Shown here: piece by piece, positions 17,004 through 25,602 of the stretch | Layout of the letters: each line of letters begins with the position of its first letter | Position numbering within the stretch: the stretch's first letter is position 1 | Source: DAIOEK01 sp963721445 | GTDB lineage: Bacteria > Chloroflexota > Anaerolineae > Anaerolineales > Anaerolineaceae | Assembly (NCBI GenBank): GCA_963721445.1 | Contig: CAVRIZ010000005.1 | Location: 186,001 to 250,000, forward strand | Reading direction: 5' to 3' | Length of the DNA: 64,000 nt | Made by a program: the position numbers and the translations under genes | Notes under the pieces: model-generated | The model's database searches: none | What the model saw: only the letters and a program-made list of their open reading frames with translations | Told to the model about the DNA's origin: nothing

Positions 17004-18668
17004 TTACGATTGCCACGAAGAGTTGAAAGTAGTAAGAGCCTGACGCAATTTCGCTTCGTTCTCCGACGTAATTTGTTTTTTCTCGAGGATATCTTTTACG
17101 ATTTCAGGATAGGTTAATTCCATAAATCGAAGCAAGGCAGTCTCCCAGGTTCTAATCTTCTCAACCGGAATCCCATCTGCGAAACCATTGGTGGCTGCGA
17201 ATAGAGCCAAGACCTGATTTGCCAGGGAATAAGGCGTGTATTGAGGTTGTTTGAGTATTTCCTGCAGTCGTTGACCGCGGCTCAATTGCGATTGGGTCAC
17301 TTTATCAAGATCAGAACCGAATTGGGCAAATGCGGCCAGCTCGCGATAGGCAGCCATTTCCATCCGCAATCTGGCTGCGACCTGTTTAATGGCTTTGGTC
17401 TGGGCAGATCCTCCCACCCGGGATACTGAAATACCCACATTGATCGCGGGTCGTATACCGGCGTTGAACAGGTTGCTCTCGAGATAAAGCTGTCCATCAG
17501 TAATGGAGATTACGTTGGTGGGAATATAGGCGGACACATCGCCCAATAAAGTTTCAATGATGGGTAAGGCAGTGAGTGATCCACCTGATCCTTTAACCGG
17601 AACGAGTTTGTAGGCTTTCGGGTCAGGCAGGGCTTTTAGCGCTTGTTCAGCCAGATGCTGCGATAATGGTCCCGTGAAAACTTGCCCATTCAGTGAGTCA
17701 TCAGGATCTGCGGTTTTCCCGGAAAACTCTTTTTCGACAATGGCATATTTGAGAGCCATTCGGGAAGCCCGTTCGAGTAAGCGTGAGTGAAGGTAGAACA
17801 CATCTCCTGGATAAGCTTCACGACCAGGTGGACGACGCAGTAACAGGGAAACCTGGCGATATGCCCAGGCATGCTTGGAGAGGTCGTCATAGACGACCAG
17901 CGCATCACGCCCTGATTCCATGAATTCTTCACCGATCGCGCAGCCGGAATAGGGAGCAATGTACTGCATGGCTGCCGGTTCGTCAGCTGCTGCCATAACG
18001 ATGATCGTATGGTCCATCGCGCCATAACTATCCAGAAGAGCAATGGTCCGAGCAACCTGCGCTTTTTTCTGGCCGATCGCCACATAAATGCAGATCAGGT
18101 CCTTCCCCTTCTGGTTTATGATCGTGTCAATAGCTAGGGCCGTCTTGCCGGTCTGGCGATCGCCGATGATCAACTCGCGTTGACCCCGTCCGATCGGAAC
18201 CATGGCATCGATCGCTTTTATACCCGTCTGGACTGGCGTATCTACATCTTGCCGATCGATCACACCCGGAGCTATCCGCTCAATCGGGCGGTATCCGCTA
18301 AATTGAATGGGACCTTTTCCGTCTATCGGCTCCCCAAGGGCGTTGACGGTCCTTCCGATCAAACCATCCCCAACCGGTACAGACGCAATCCGACCAGTAG
18401 AATGGATGAGCATTCCTTCGTTGATGGTGTCATATTGTCCGAGGATGATGACGCCAACACTGTTCGCTTCAAGGTTGAACGCAATCCCCTGAACGCCATT
18501 TTCAAATTCCACCAATTCCTGCGAACGGATATGGGTCAACCCGGAAACGCGCGCAATCCCATCGCCAGCGTCCAGTACTGTGCCGACTTCGCGAGTCTCA
18601 TATGATGGTTGGAATGCATCGATCTTTTGCTGAATTTCCGCGCTGACTTGTTTGATCAGATCAGTCAT
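17004..18668 (-). CDS. atpA: ATP synthase F1 subunit alpha, with a long internal insertion
   Basis: Nucleotide-binding non-catalytic F1 subunit. Walker A GDRQTGKT is at 169-176; VGDGLIGRTVNALGEPIDG and SVSRVGGSAQTKA are present. At 554 residues it is about 45-50 longer than usual. The extra length is not at the ends: residues about 304-359 (from MALKYAIVEK to KLVPVKG) interrupt the normally continuous SRLLERA...GGSLTALPIIET segment. Similar insertions occur in some Chloroflexota as far as I recall. It is the first gene of an atpA-G-D-C cluster with no delta or F0 genes beside it, under a good promoter at 18749-18777. Confidence 0.97.
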   Translation of the reverse strand: MTDLIKQVSAEIQQKIDAFQPSYETREVGTVLDAGDGIARVSGLTHIRSQELVEFENGVQGIAFNLEANSVGVIILGQYDTINEGMLIHSTGRIASVPVGDGLIGRTVNALGEPIDGKGPIQFSGYRPIERIAPGVIDRQDVDTPVQTGIKAIDAMVPIGRGQRELIIGDRQTGKTALAIDTIINQKGKDLICIYVAIGQKKAQVARTIALLDSYGAMDHTIIVMAAADEPAAMQYIAPYSGCAIGEEFMESGRDALVVYDDLSKHAWAYRQVSLLLRRPPGREAYPGDVFYLHSRLLERASRMALKYAIVEKEFSGKTADPDDSLNGQVFTGPLSQHLAEQALKALPDPKAYKLVPVKGSGGSLTALPIIETLLGDVSAYIPTNVISITDGQLYLESNLFNAGIRPAINVGISVSRVGGSAQTKAIKQVAARLRMEMAAYRELAAFAQFGSDLDKVTQSQLSRGQRLQEILKQPQYTPYSLANQVLALFAATNGFADGIPVEKIRTWETALLRFMELTYPEIVKDILEKKQITSENEAKLRQALTTFNSSWQS

Positions 18669-18748
18669 TAATCCTCCAACCCGATAAATTACCCGGTTTC
18701 AACCGGAAATGGGATGTCTATTGATAATCTCAAAAAACGTCGTGTTTT

Positions 18749-18777
18749 ATGATACCTGAAAGAACAATGCTTGTAAA
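18749..18777 (-). promoter_or_regulatory. Promoter of the atpAGDC cluster
   Basis: -35 TTTACA and -10 TATCAT, separated by exactly 17 nt, about 80 nt upstream of atpA on the minus strand. Confidence 0.7.
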
Positions 18778-18789
18778 GAAAAGGTCAAA

Positions 18790-18827
18790 ACGAATGGTCT
18801 GACAAACTATTAAAGAAAACCATTCGT
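18790..18827 (-). terminator. Weak terminator-like inverted repeat after ruvA
   Basis: 9-bp arms ACGAATGGT/ACCATTCGT around a 20-nt loop, followed on the minus strand by TTTTGACC. It lies between the ruvA stop and the atpA promoter, which fits a transcription end. The long loop makes it a weak call. Confidence 0.45.
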
Positions 18828-18842
18828 GATTGTTTACGCAGA

Positions 18843-19421
18843 TCAATGCGTAAAGTATTGCAGCGCGATTCGAATTCGGGTTTCCAGGTCTTGAGGGGTA
18901 TCTCGTGGAATGGCTTGCAATGCAGATTGACTTTCGACCACACTATACCCCAGGGAAGTGAGCGCGCTGATCAACTCGGTATCCACATCAGATAAGGTTG
19001 AGATATGTTCGAACCCGCTTACTTGTTGGATCTTATCCTGCAGATGAAGCAATATTTTTTGCGCAGTTTTCTTTCCAACTCCAGATACCCGGGCGAAGAC
19101 ATCCGACTGCTCGTTCACGATCGCTCTCCGAATGGCGTCCAGGGAAAGCGTTGATAAGATCGCCAGCGCGATCCTGGGACCAACCCCATTGACGCCCAAC
19201 AACAACTCGAAGAAATCCCGACCTTCGATCGAATCGAAACCATATAATGTGAGTGCGTCTTCACGGACTACCAGGTGGGTGTGCAGGTAAACCGTTGAGC
19301 CGATCTGGGCCGTATCGCAAACAGACCTGGTGGTAAAAACGCGTAAGCCAACACCGCCTACCATTACGATCAGATTATCGGCTTCTGTGTGAACCACTTC
19401 TCCACGAATGACTGAGATCAT
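18843..19421 (-). CDS. ruvA: Holliday junction branch migration protein RuvA
   Basis: 192 residues, normal size. The N-terminal OB fold begins MISVIRGEVVH. The helix-hairpin-helix motifs LLGVNGVGPRIALAIL and VSGVGKKTAQKILLHL bind the four-way junction, and the C-terminal domain (from LISALTSLGYS) would contact RuvB. It is the last gene of yebC-ruvC-trmH-ruvA; ruvB is not adjacent. Confidence 0.97.
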   Translation of the reverse strand: MISVIRGEVVHTEADNLIVMVGGVGLRVFTTRSVCDTAQIGSTVYLHTHLVVREDALTLYGFDSIEGRDFFELLLGVNGVGPRIALAILSTLSLDAIRRAIVNEQSDVFARVSGVGKKTAQKILLHLQDKIQQVSGFEHISTLSDVDTELISALTSLGYSVVESQSALQAIPRDTPQDLETRIRIALQYFTH

Positions 19422-19426
19422 ACGAT

Positions 19427-20248
19427 TTATCCTTCCGCTCCTGAGATTGTCCGAAGTTGATGATCTATTTCATATAAAATGATTCCGGTAGCCACCGATA
19501 GATTCAGCGAATCACTTCGTCCGCGCATCGGGATCGCAACGACCTCTGTGCATAAATCCAGATGGTGTTGATCCAATCCCTGCCGTTCACTGCCCATCAG
19601 TAGGATCATTGGATTTGGATAGGTATAGGAATGATAGTTTTGTTTTGCTTTATCCGATGTACCGATGACGGGGATCTGTATTAATTTTACCCACGATTCG
19701 AATTCAGCAAATGTCGTCCTCACATGCGGGACCGAAAAGATGGCACCCATGCTTCCACGAATGGCGGTAGGATCGTAGGGATCGGTGGATTGATCCAATA
19801 CGATCACACCCCTTGCGCCTGCGGCGTCTATGGTCCGCATGACGGTACCCAGATTACCGGGGTCAGCCACTTCATCGAGCGCGACCCAACAACCGCTGGG
19901 ATCCCACGATATATCCAGTAAATTCATCCACTGTTGTCTGATCACCGCCGCCATACCCTGCGGACCGTTCTTTTGAGATAGGCTGCGAAAGACTTCGGGT
20001 GAAACCTGTATCACCTTATCGGGATACTCCTGCTGGAATGAATGGATCCATTCAGAACCGGTCGCGCTTCGGATCAAGTCGGGAGAAATCACCAGATTGT
20101 CAATTTCCGCGTTCTGTTGCAGCGCTTCGATAACAATCCGCAATCCTTCCACGAAGAAGAGCCCGGTTGCCGATCGTTCTTTCCGGTCGGCCAGTTTCCG
20201 GATCTGTTTAATTTTTAGGTTCGCTGTGCTGGTGATCAAATCCATCAT
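19427..20248 (-). CDS. TrmH/SpoU-family RNA 2'-O-methyltransferase
   Basis: SAM-dependent methyltransferase of rRNA or tRNA ribose. The N-terminal substrate-binding domain (TGLFFVEGLRIVIEAL) is followed by the knotted SPOUT domain with LDEVADPGNLGTVMRTIDAA, MGAIFSVPHV, LLMGSERQGLD and a final IPMRGRSDSLNLSVATGI. Start chosen at the ATG 20248, which overlaps the ruvC stop as ATGA. A TTG at 20266 gives six more residues. The exact RNA target cannot be told from sequence. Confidence 0.94.
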   Translation of the reverse strand: MMDLITSTANLKIKQIRKLADRKERSATGLFFVEGLRIVIEALQQNAEIDNLVISPDLIRSATGSEWIHSFQQEYPDKVIQVSPEVFRSLSQKNGPQGMAAVIRQQWMNLLDISWDPSGCWVALDEVADPGNLGTVMRTIDAAGARGVIVLDQSTDPYDPTAIRGSMGAIFSVPHVRTTFAEFESWVKLIQIPVIGTSDKAKQNYHSYTYPNPMILLMGSERQGLDQHHLDLCTEVVAIPMRGRSDSLNLSVATGIILYEIDHQLRTISGAEG

Positions 20249-20736
20249 CCGGCGGCTCCATTCCAACGTGCGAAGCTGGCATGGCAGATCGCAATGGCCA
20301 GCGCGTCAGCCGCGTCATCCGGGCGAGGAATTTCTGGCAGATTCAGCAACACTTTCACCATTTGTTGAATTTGGTGTTTATCTGCCGCACCGTACCCGGT
20401 CACCGCCTGTTTGACTTCGTTGGGGGTATACTCCGCCACGGGGATGCCTGCCTGGGCGAAAGCGAGTAAAACCACACCACGAGACTGCCCGACAGCGATG
20501 GCAGTGCTGACATTCCGTTGAAAAAAAAGCTTCTCCACCGCTGCCAGATCTGGCTGGTGGAGAAGGATATATTCTGTTAACTTTTGGTGGACCATCAACA
20601 ATCGTTCAGGGGCGGGTGTTCCGGCTGGGGTCAAAATAACCCCGTAATCCACAACCTTTAATTGGCCTTGGTCATCTTCCTCTATCAGACCATATCCGGT
20701 CGTTGCCGTCCCAGGATCAATCCCCAAAATTCGCAT
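20245..20736 (-). CDS. ruvC: Crossover junction endodeoxyribonuclease RuvC
   Basis: Cleaves Holliday junctions. 163 residues, normal length. The acidic catalytic residues are in place: Asp7 in GIDPGTATTGYG, Glu68 in VEKLFFQRN, and the DDAADALAIA pair near the C-terminus. It starts 5 nt after the yebC stop. Confidence 0.97.
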   Translation of the reverse strand: MRILGIDPGTATTGYGLIEEDDQGQLKVVDYGVILTPAGTPAPERLLMVHQKLTEYILLHQPDLAAVEKLFFQRNVSTAIAVGQSRGVVLLAFAQAGIPVAEYTPNEVKQAVTGYGAADKHQIQQMVKVLLNLPEIPRPDDAADALAIAICHASFARWNGAAG

Positions 20737-20741
20737 GAAAT

Positions 20742-21497
20742 CTATTCGGCTTCAAGAGCGGTTATGACCTCATCAGTCATTTTCAAATTATGGAAGACAT
20801 CCTGTACGTCATCCAACTCCTCCAGTGACTCAATGGTTTTCAAGACGGCCATCGCTTGATCAACCCCCAGTTCAACTTCCTGGGTTGCAATCATACGTAA
20901 ACCGGCTTCGTCTGGATTAATTTTTTCCGCCCTTAGTTTTTCGGTAATGACTTTGAATTGTTCCACGGGAGAAGTAATTTCGACGATTTCTCCATCATTT
21001 TGGACATCGTCAGCGCCTGCATCCACTGCCAGCTCGAAGATATGATCCGGATCCAGGCCTTGAGCTCCGAAAGAGAAATAAGCCGCTTTCTTGAACTGCC
21101 AACCGACCGCGCCGGCTTCAGCCATGGTGCCGCCACTTCGGCTCAAAATATGGCGGATCTCAGCGACTGTCCGGTTGCGATTTTCGGTATAGCATTCAAC
21201 CATTACCGCGACGCCATGAGCAGCGTAACCTTCGTAAAAAACCTGCTCCATCACGGTTCCATCTTTCGCATCGCCAGTACCGCGTTTGATCGCGCGATCG
21301 ATGCTATCCTTCGGCATGTTTGACGCCCGGGCACGGTCAACTGCCAGCGCCAGACGGAAATTCATGCCGGGATCGCCACCGCCATCGCGTGCAGCCATCA
21401 ATATTTCCCGTGCTAGGCGGGTAAAAACGGCACCTTTTTTCGCATCGGCAGCACCCTTTTTACGCCGAATGGTTGCCCAGTGTGAATGTCCAGACAT
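20742..21497 (-). CDS. yebC: YebC/PmpR-family protein
   Basis: 251 residues starting MSGHSHWATIRRKKGAADAK, the unmistakable YebC N-terminus, followed by the acidic middle domain with YEGYAAHGVAVMVE and GAVGWQFKK. The family has been described as transcriptional regulators and more recently as factors relieving ribosome stalling. Its place before ruvC and ruvA is conserved in many bacteria. ATAGGAGA ribosome site, and a TGGTATAAT promoter upstream. Confidence 0.96.
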   Translation of the reverse strand: MSGHSHWATIRRKKGAADAKKGAVFTRLAREILMAARDGGGDPGMNFRLALAVDRARASNMPKDSIDRAIKRGTGDAKDGTVMEQVFYEGYAAHGVAVMVECYTENRNRTVAEIRHILSRSGGTMAEAGAVGWQFKKAAYFSFGAQGLDPDHIFELAVDAGADDVQNDGEIVEITSPVEQFKVITEKLRAEKINPDEAGLRMIATQEVELGVDQAMAVLKTIESLEELDDVQDVFHNLKMTDEVITALEAE

Positions 21498-21534
21498 AGA
21501 TTGTCTCCTATAGCATGAATAAAAAGCAAGCGTA

Positions 21535-21543
21535 ATTATACCA
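21535..21543 (-). promoter_or_regulatory. Extended -10 promoter of the yebC operon
   Basis: TGGTATAAT on the minus strand, about 38 nt before the yebC ATG. The -35 region is poor, as expected for extended -10 promoters. Confidence 0.6.
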
Positions 21544-21600
21544 AAGAAAAATCGCGGTGATCTATTCGAATGATCTACCTGAACTCATGACCTTTGGTCG

Positions 21601-22371
21601 CTACACAGATACAGAATTGGCAACCGGATTTGTGAGCTCACCAATTCCTTCAATCGTAACCCGAACACTATCGCCGTGCTTTAAGCCGCCGACACCCGCC
21701 GGAGTACCAGTCAGTATCAGGTCACCCGGTTCCAGGGTCATAATGGATGTGATATAAGCCACCAGATCATAGATCGGGAAGATCATATCCTTGGTGGAGC
21801 TCATTTGTCGGAGAATACCATTGACATGGGTCGAAACCAGAAGATCAAATGGATCGACGCTCGTCTCGATCCACGGTCCGACCGGGCAAAAGGTATCAAA
21901 TCCTTTGGCGCGCGTCCATTGATTATCTTTCTGCTGCAGATCACGCGCGGTCACATCATTGGCGATGGTGTAACCCAGGATGAATTGTCTGGCGGTTTCA
22001 GACAGGATATTCTTCGCTTTCTTTCCGATCACCACAGCCAGCTCCCCCTCATACTCCACCTGTTGCGATTGAGGCGGCAGGATGATCGATTCGCCCGGCG
22101 CAACCAGCGACGAAGGAGGTTTGAAGAACAACAGGGGCGTTTCCGGCAGAGCAGCCCCCTGCTCCCGGGCATGCTCTGCGTAATTGCGTCCCACACAGAC
22201 GATCTTGGATGGCATGACCGGTGGCAGGAGGCGGACCTTGCGCAATGGGATGGATACTTCCTGGCGTTGGAATGCCCCGAAGATGGAGCCGTCCACTAGT
22301 CCAACCTGGTCGTCCACGATCCAGCCCTGGTGAATCTGGTTGTCGCTATCCTCAAAACGGACAAATCTCAT
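21601..22371 (-). CDS. Fumarylacetoacetate hydrolase family protein
   Basis: 256 residues with the FAH fold. VCVGRNYAEHA is the usual entry to the domain. The metal-binding acidic residues are in VEYEGELAVVIGKKA and NDVTARDLQ, and TGTPAGVG lies near the C-terminus. Family members hydrolyse or decarboxylate beta-keto acids (fumarylpyruvate, oxaloacetate and others); the substrate cannot be decided. It stands alone, with yebC downstream on the same strand. Confidence 0.93.
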   Translation of the reverse strand: MRFVRFEDSDNQIHQGWIVDDQVGLVDGSIFGAFQRQEVSIPLRKVRLLPPVMPSKIVCVGRNYAEHAREQGAALPETPLLFFKPPSSLVAPGESIILPPQSQQVEYEGELAVVIGKKAKNILSETARQFILGYTIANDVTARDLQQKDNQWTRAKGFDTFCPVGPWIETSVDPFDLLVSTHVNGILRQMSSTKDMIFPIYDLVAYITSIMTLEPGDLILTGTPAGVGGLKHGDSVRVTIEGIGELTNPVANSVSV

Positions 22372-22403
22372 GGGTTATCCTTGGTTGCAAGAATCTATTT
22401 TAT

Positions 22404-22433
22404 TGTACTAAATTTTTCTGAATACGGTATAAT
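22404..22433 (+). promoter_or_regulatory. Promoter of tRNA-Val
   Basis: -10 TATAAT (22428-22433) with a fair -35 TGTACT 18 nt upstream. The tRNA starts 12 nt later. Confidence 0.6.
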
Positions 22434-22444
22434 ACAAACCGTTC

Positions 22445-22519
22445 GGGCGGGTAGCTCAGTTGGTTAGAGCACATCGCTTACACCGATGTGGTCGCAGGTT
22501 CGAAGTCCTGTTCCGCCCA
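22445..22519 (+). tRNA. tRNA-Val (TAC), with one extra base in the T-loop
   Basis: 75-nt cloverleaf. Acceptor GGGCGGG/TCCGCCC with a terminal G:U pair, D-arm GCTC/GAGC, anticodon stem CATCG/CGATG with loop CTTACAC (anticodon TAC), T-stem GCAGG/CCTGT. The T-loop is TTCGAAGT, eight bases instead of the invariant seven. Removing one A restores TTCGAGT. This is most likely a sequence error like those in nearby genes. CCA is not encoded. Confidence 0.93.
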
Positions 22520-22525
22520 CACACT

Positions 22526-22553
22526 ACCTCTCCTTAATGGGGAGGTTTTTATT
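22526..22553 (+). terminator. Intrinsic terminator after tRNA-Val
   Basis: Stem ACCTCTCC/GGGGAGGT (one T:G pair), loop TTAAT, followed by TTTTTATTT. Confidence 0.85.
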
Positions 22554-22601
22554 TCCCAATACAACCACCTGTTGGTCTTTAAGCAGTGAAATTTCTGACG
22601 A

Positions 22602-22634
22602 AAAAAGATCCAGCATCAATGCTGGATCTTTTTA
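22602..22634. terminator. Intrinsic terminator after corA
   Basis: Near-perfect palindrome: GATCCAGCAT/ATGCTGGATC flanked by five A and five T, giving a 15-bp stem that works on both strands. It lies 17 nt beyond the corA stop (minus strand). Confidence 0.88.
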
Positions 22635-22650
22635 TTTTGGTCTGCCAAAA

Positions 22651-23583
22651 CTAGAACCAATCGCGCTTGATGAATATGACCACCGTGACCGCGCACATTA
22701 CCATGAACAGCACTACGATCCAGATATACGAGAGCGGATGGGTCGCGCCTGGGATGGGAACGTTCATACCAAAGTAACTGGTCACAATCGTGGGGATGCT
22801 CATAATGATGGTCATGGACGCCAGAAACTTCATCACCACGTTCAAATTGTTGGAGATGATCGAGGCGAACGCATCCATCATGGAACTGAGAATGTTATTG
22901 CTGATGTCGGTCATACCCAATGCCTGCTGATTTTCGGTGATGACATCTTCCAACAGATCCTCATCTTCCGGGTACTGGGTAAACAATTTCATTTTCTGAA
23001 GCCGTTCCATCAGGACTTCGTTCGCCCGTATGGCGGTGGTAAAGTAGACCAGGCTTTTCTGGTACTTAAGCAACTCCAGCACTTCCTTGTTTCGCATGGA
23101 AGTCTGCAGTTTATCTTCAACCAATTCGGTCATCTTATTGATCTCGCGCAAATGGCTGAGGTATTGAGAGGCAATTCCCAATAACAGGCGGAGGATGAAG
23201 CGATAGCGCTTGCCTGTGGAAAGACCTTTTGCCCGTCCGGATGCGAAATCCGTCAGGACATCGCACTCCTGCTTGCAAACGGTAAGGATGAAACGATCGT
23301 TGACAACGATACCGAGCGGGATGGTTGAATACGGGATATCCGATACCGCTCCCTGGTAAATGGGGATCCGGACGATGATAAGCAGCGTGCCATCGTCCTC
23401 CCTTTCAGAACGGGGGCGTTCGTCCACATCCAGAGGATAGGTAATAAAGTCAGTTGGAATTCCCAGATCTTTGATCCGATAGATCTCATCCGGGTCTGGG
23501 TCAATCACGTTGATCCAGCAGCTGTTCACGACATCGGTGAACTGTTCAATGCCATTTTCGGTCGATTTGTAGATCTTGAACAT
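22651..23583 (-). CDS. corA: CorA-family divalent cation transporter
   Basis: Inner-membrane Mg2+/Co2+ channel. The large cytoplasmic N-terminal domain is followed by a long stalk helix and two membrane helices at the C-terminus, with the selectivity motif YFGMNVPIPG between them. Start chosen at ATG 23583 (MFKIYKSTENG) because GGAGGTG lies 4 nt upstream. An upstream frame to 23628 has no such support. 310 residues, normal for the family. Confidence 0.95.
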   Translation of the reverse strand: MFKIYKSTENGIEQFTDVVNSCWINVIDPDPDEIYRIKDLGIPTDFITYPLDVDERPRSEREDDGTLLIIVRIPIYQGAVSDIPYSTIPLGIVVNDRFILTVCKQECDVLTDFASGRAKGLSTGKRYRFILRLLLGIASQYLSHLREINKMTELVEDKLQTSMRNKEVLELLKYQKSLVYFTTAIRANEVLMERLQKMKLFTQYPEDEDLLEDVITENQQALGMTDISNNILSSMMDAFASIISNNLNVVMKFLASMTIIMSIPTIVTSYFGMNVPIPGATHPLSYIWIVVLFMVMCAVTVVIFIKRDWF

Positions 23584-23738
23584 TGAACACCTCCTCGCGG
23601 ATGGAGTATTGCCTGACAGTGCGGGCACATTATTTTACCCCGTGTTGGCAATATACGTCAGGTTAAAGGACGTTTTTCCATTAATGAAAATCCCTTTTGA
23701 TGATTTTCCGCATATCAGTAAATAACGTAGAAACCAAA

Positions 23739-24851
23739 CTATTCGACTTCGATCACGAATTTCCCATCCTTATAGAAGAGGATATCATCCACCCATATTT
23801 CGCCACCGTCCCGCATATCACAGATCATATCCCAATGGATATCCGACCGGTTATGGCTGCCCGATTCAGGAAAACCCGTTCCGACCGCGCAGTGAAAGCT
23901 GCCGCCGATCTTTTCGTCAAATAGTATTTCACCTGTAAACCGATCGATGGCATAATTCGTCCCGATCGCCCATTCGCCTACATATCTGGCGCCTTCATCG
24001 GTATCCAGCGTTTTAATGAGGAAATCTTCATTCTTATCCGCGGTCGCCTTCACCACTTTCCCTTTTTCAAACCATAAACGGATTCCTGATACTTCTCTTC
24101 CGTTGTATATTGCCGGGTAAGAGTAGTTCACATACCCTTCCATACTGTCTTCAATCGGGCTGGTAAATATCTCTCCGTCGGGCATATTTTCTTTTCCATC
24201 ACAGTTAATAAATGGACGCCCATCGATCCTCATTCGCAAGTCAGTTTCCTTCCCAACCACATGGATCGTCTTGCGTCCCTCCAGCCAGCGGATCAATTTT
24301 GCCTGATAAGCTGATACCTTTTTCCAATGCCCGATCGGGTCTTCCATATCCGGCAGACAGGCAGAGTAGACAAAGTTTTCGTACTCTTCCAGGCTCATGT
24401 TCGCTTCCATGGCATGGGCGGATGAGGGGTAGATCGCGACCGTCCAGTGATATTCTCCTTTCGCCGCTCTCTCCAGCATCGTATTCATCAGTTCGCCATA
24501 GGCTTTCGCATGGACAATCATTTTTTCAGGATCGATGTTTGTCAATTCCTTTGGGTTGCTGTCTGATACGATCCTGAACCGGGTGTCAAACTTTTCGAAG
24601 AAATATCGATATGGTTCGCTGATGAATGCTATTTGTCCATCGGATGCATATTTCAGGAAGGTATAAAGCTGTCCATCGAAGATCGGGAGCATGAAAGGAT
24701 GGGCTCCGTTTTCCAGTACTTTGCGATAGATCGCCATCAGCAACGGCTGCGCGTTCATCTCGCCCTGTATTAACACCTGTTGTCCTTTTTTCACATCAGT
24801 ACAATAGTTGACGAGGACATCTGCTAATTTTTCCACTCTTGGATCGATCAT
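23739..24851 (-). CDS. M29-family metallo-aminopeptidase
   Basis: 370 residues matching thermophilic aminopeptidases (AmpS/PepS type). N-terminal MIDPRVEKLADVLVNYCTDV, the DGEIFTSPIEDS segment with a metal-ligand Glu, and the C-terminal GSFHCAVGTGFPESG followed by HNRSDIHWDMI, which carry the His, Glu and Asp metal ligands. Cytoplasmic enzyme removing N-terminal residues from peptides. No operon partner: corA is 110 nt downstream and the GNAT gene is upstream on the same strand. Confidence 0.94.
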   Translation of the reverse strand: MIDPRVEKLADVLVNYCTDVKKGQQVLIQGEMNAQPLLMAIYRKVLENGAHPFMLPIFDGQLYTFLKYASDGQIAFISEPYRYFFEKFDTRFRIVSDSNPKELTNIDPEKMIVHAKAYGELMNTMLERAAKGEYHWTVAIYPSSAHAMEANMSLEEYENFVYSACLPDMEDPIGHWKKVSAYQAKLIRWLEGRKTIHVVGKETDLRMRIDGRPFINCDGKENMPDGEIFTSPIEDSMEGYVNYSYPAIYNGREVSGIRLWFEKGKVVKATADKNEDFLIKTLDTDEGARYVGEWAIGTNYAIDRFTGEILFDEKIGGSFHCAVGTGFPESGSHNRSDIHWDMICDMRDGGEIWVDDILFYKDGKFVIEVE

Positions 24852-24893
24852 GATATGCTCCCAGTGCGATGAAAGATAATTACAACGAGTTGA

Positions 24894-25472
24894 TTATGCG
24901 ATGTAGTAACGAACCACAGGTCTGGATATCTTCTCGCCTGTCACTTCCTGAAAACCAAGTTTCTTGAAAACATCAAGAATTCCAGTATAGGCATCACCTG
25001 CCGGTATGCTTTCGCCATTGGTTACCTCAGGGTATGCTTCAACGATATTCCCGCCATGGTCTCCAACATAGGCAATGGCAGCTTTGATCAAGTACAACGA
25101 AACCCCTTTCCTGCGGTAATCCCTCGCCGTGTAAAAACAGGTGAGTGACCAGACTGGCTGATCATCCACCCGCTTGTAGACCCTGGACCGTTCCAGGGAA
25201 CTGTAATTCTCACGAGGTGAAATGGCGCACCATCCTACCGGACGACTAGCTGAGTATGCAATCAATCCAATCGGTTGTCCTGCATTGACAAGCGAATGAA
25301 GGAATGTTTTATTCTTTTCACCGCTATTTACAGAATACTCTTTCCGGGTTTGGCGAAAGAAAGTGCACCAGCATCCACCATACGCACCATGGCTGCCAAA
25401 TAATTGAACCAGATCGTCCCAATTATCTGTTGTGAGCGGTTTGTAAGTGTAGACTGACTGGTTGAAAGGCAT
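24894..25472 (-). CDS. GNAT-family N-acetyltransferase
   Basis: 192 residues. The acetyl-CoA-binding motif is YRRKGVSLYLIKAAIAYV, preceded by the beta-strand SLTCFYT. The C-terminal strand has FKKLGFQEV. It has a cysteine-rich start (GGCWCTFFRQ) seen in one subgroup of this superfamily. Substrate unknown. It lies 42 nt upstream of the aminopeptidase gene on the same strand. Confidence 0.88.
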   Translation of the reverse strand: MPFNQSVYTYKPLTTDNWDDLVQLFGSHGAYGGCWCTFFRQTRKEYSVNSGEKNKTFLHSLVNAGQPIGLIAYSASRPVGWCAISPRENYSSLERSRVYKRVDDQPVWSLTCFYTARDYRRKGVSLYLIKAAIAYVGDHGGNIVEAYPEVTNGESIPAGDAYTGILDVFKKLGFQEVTGEKISRPVVRYYIA

Positions 25473-25602
25473 GAAGGCTCCTTACATTTCGATCAAAATC
25501 CACAGCAATTTGCGTACTCCCATACGCGGAACTTGCTTAAATATACCCGATAATATAGACTCACAACTGTGGTTGAATACCATTGAAACGGGAGGAAAGT
25601 CC

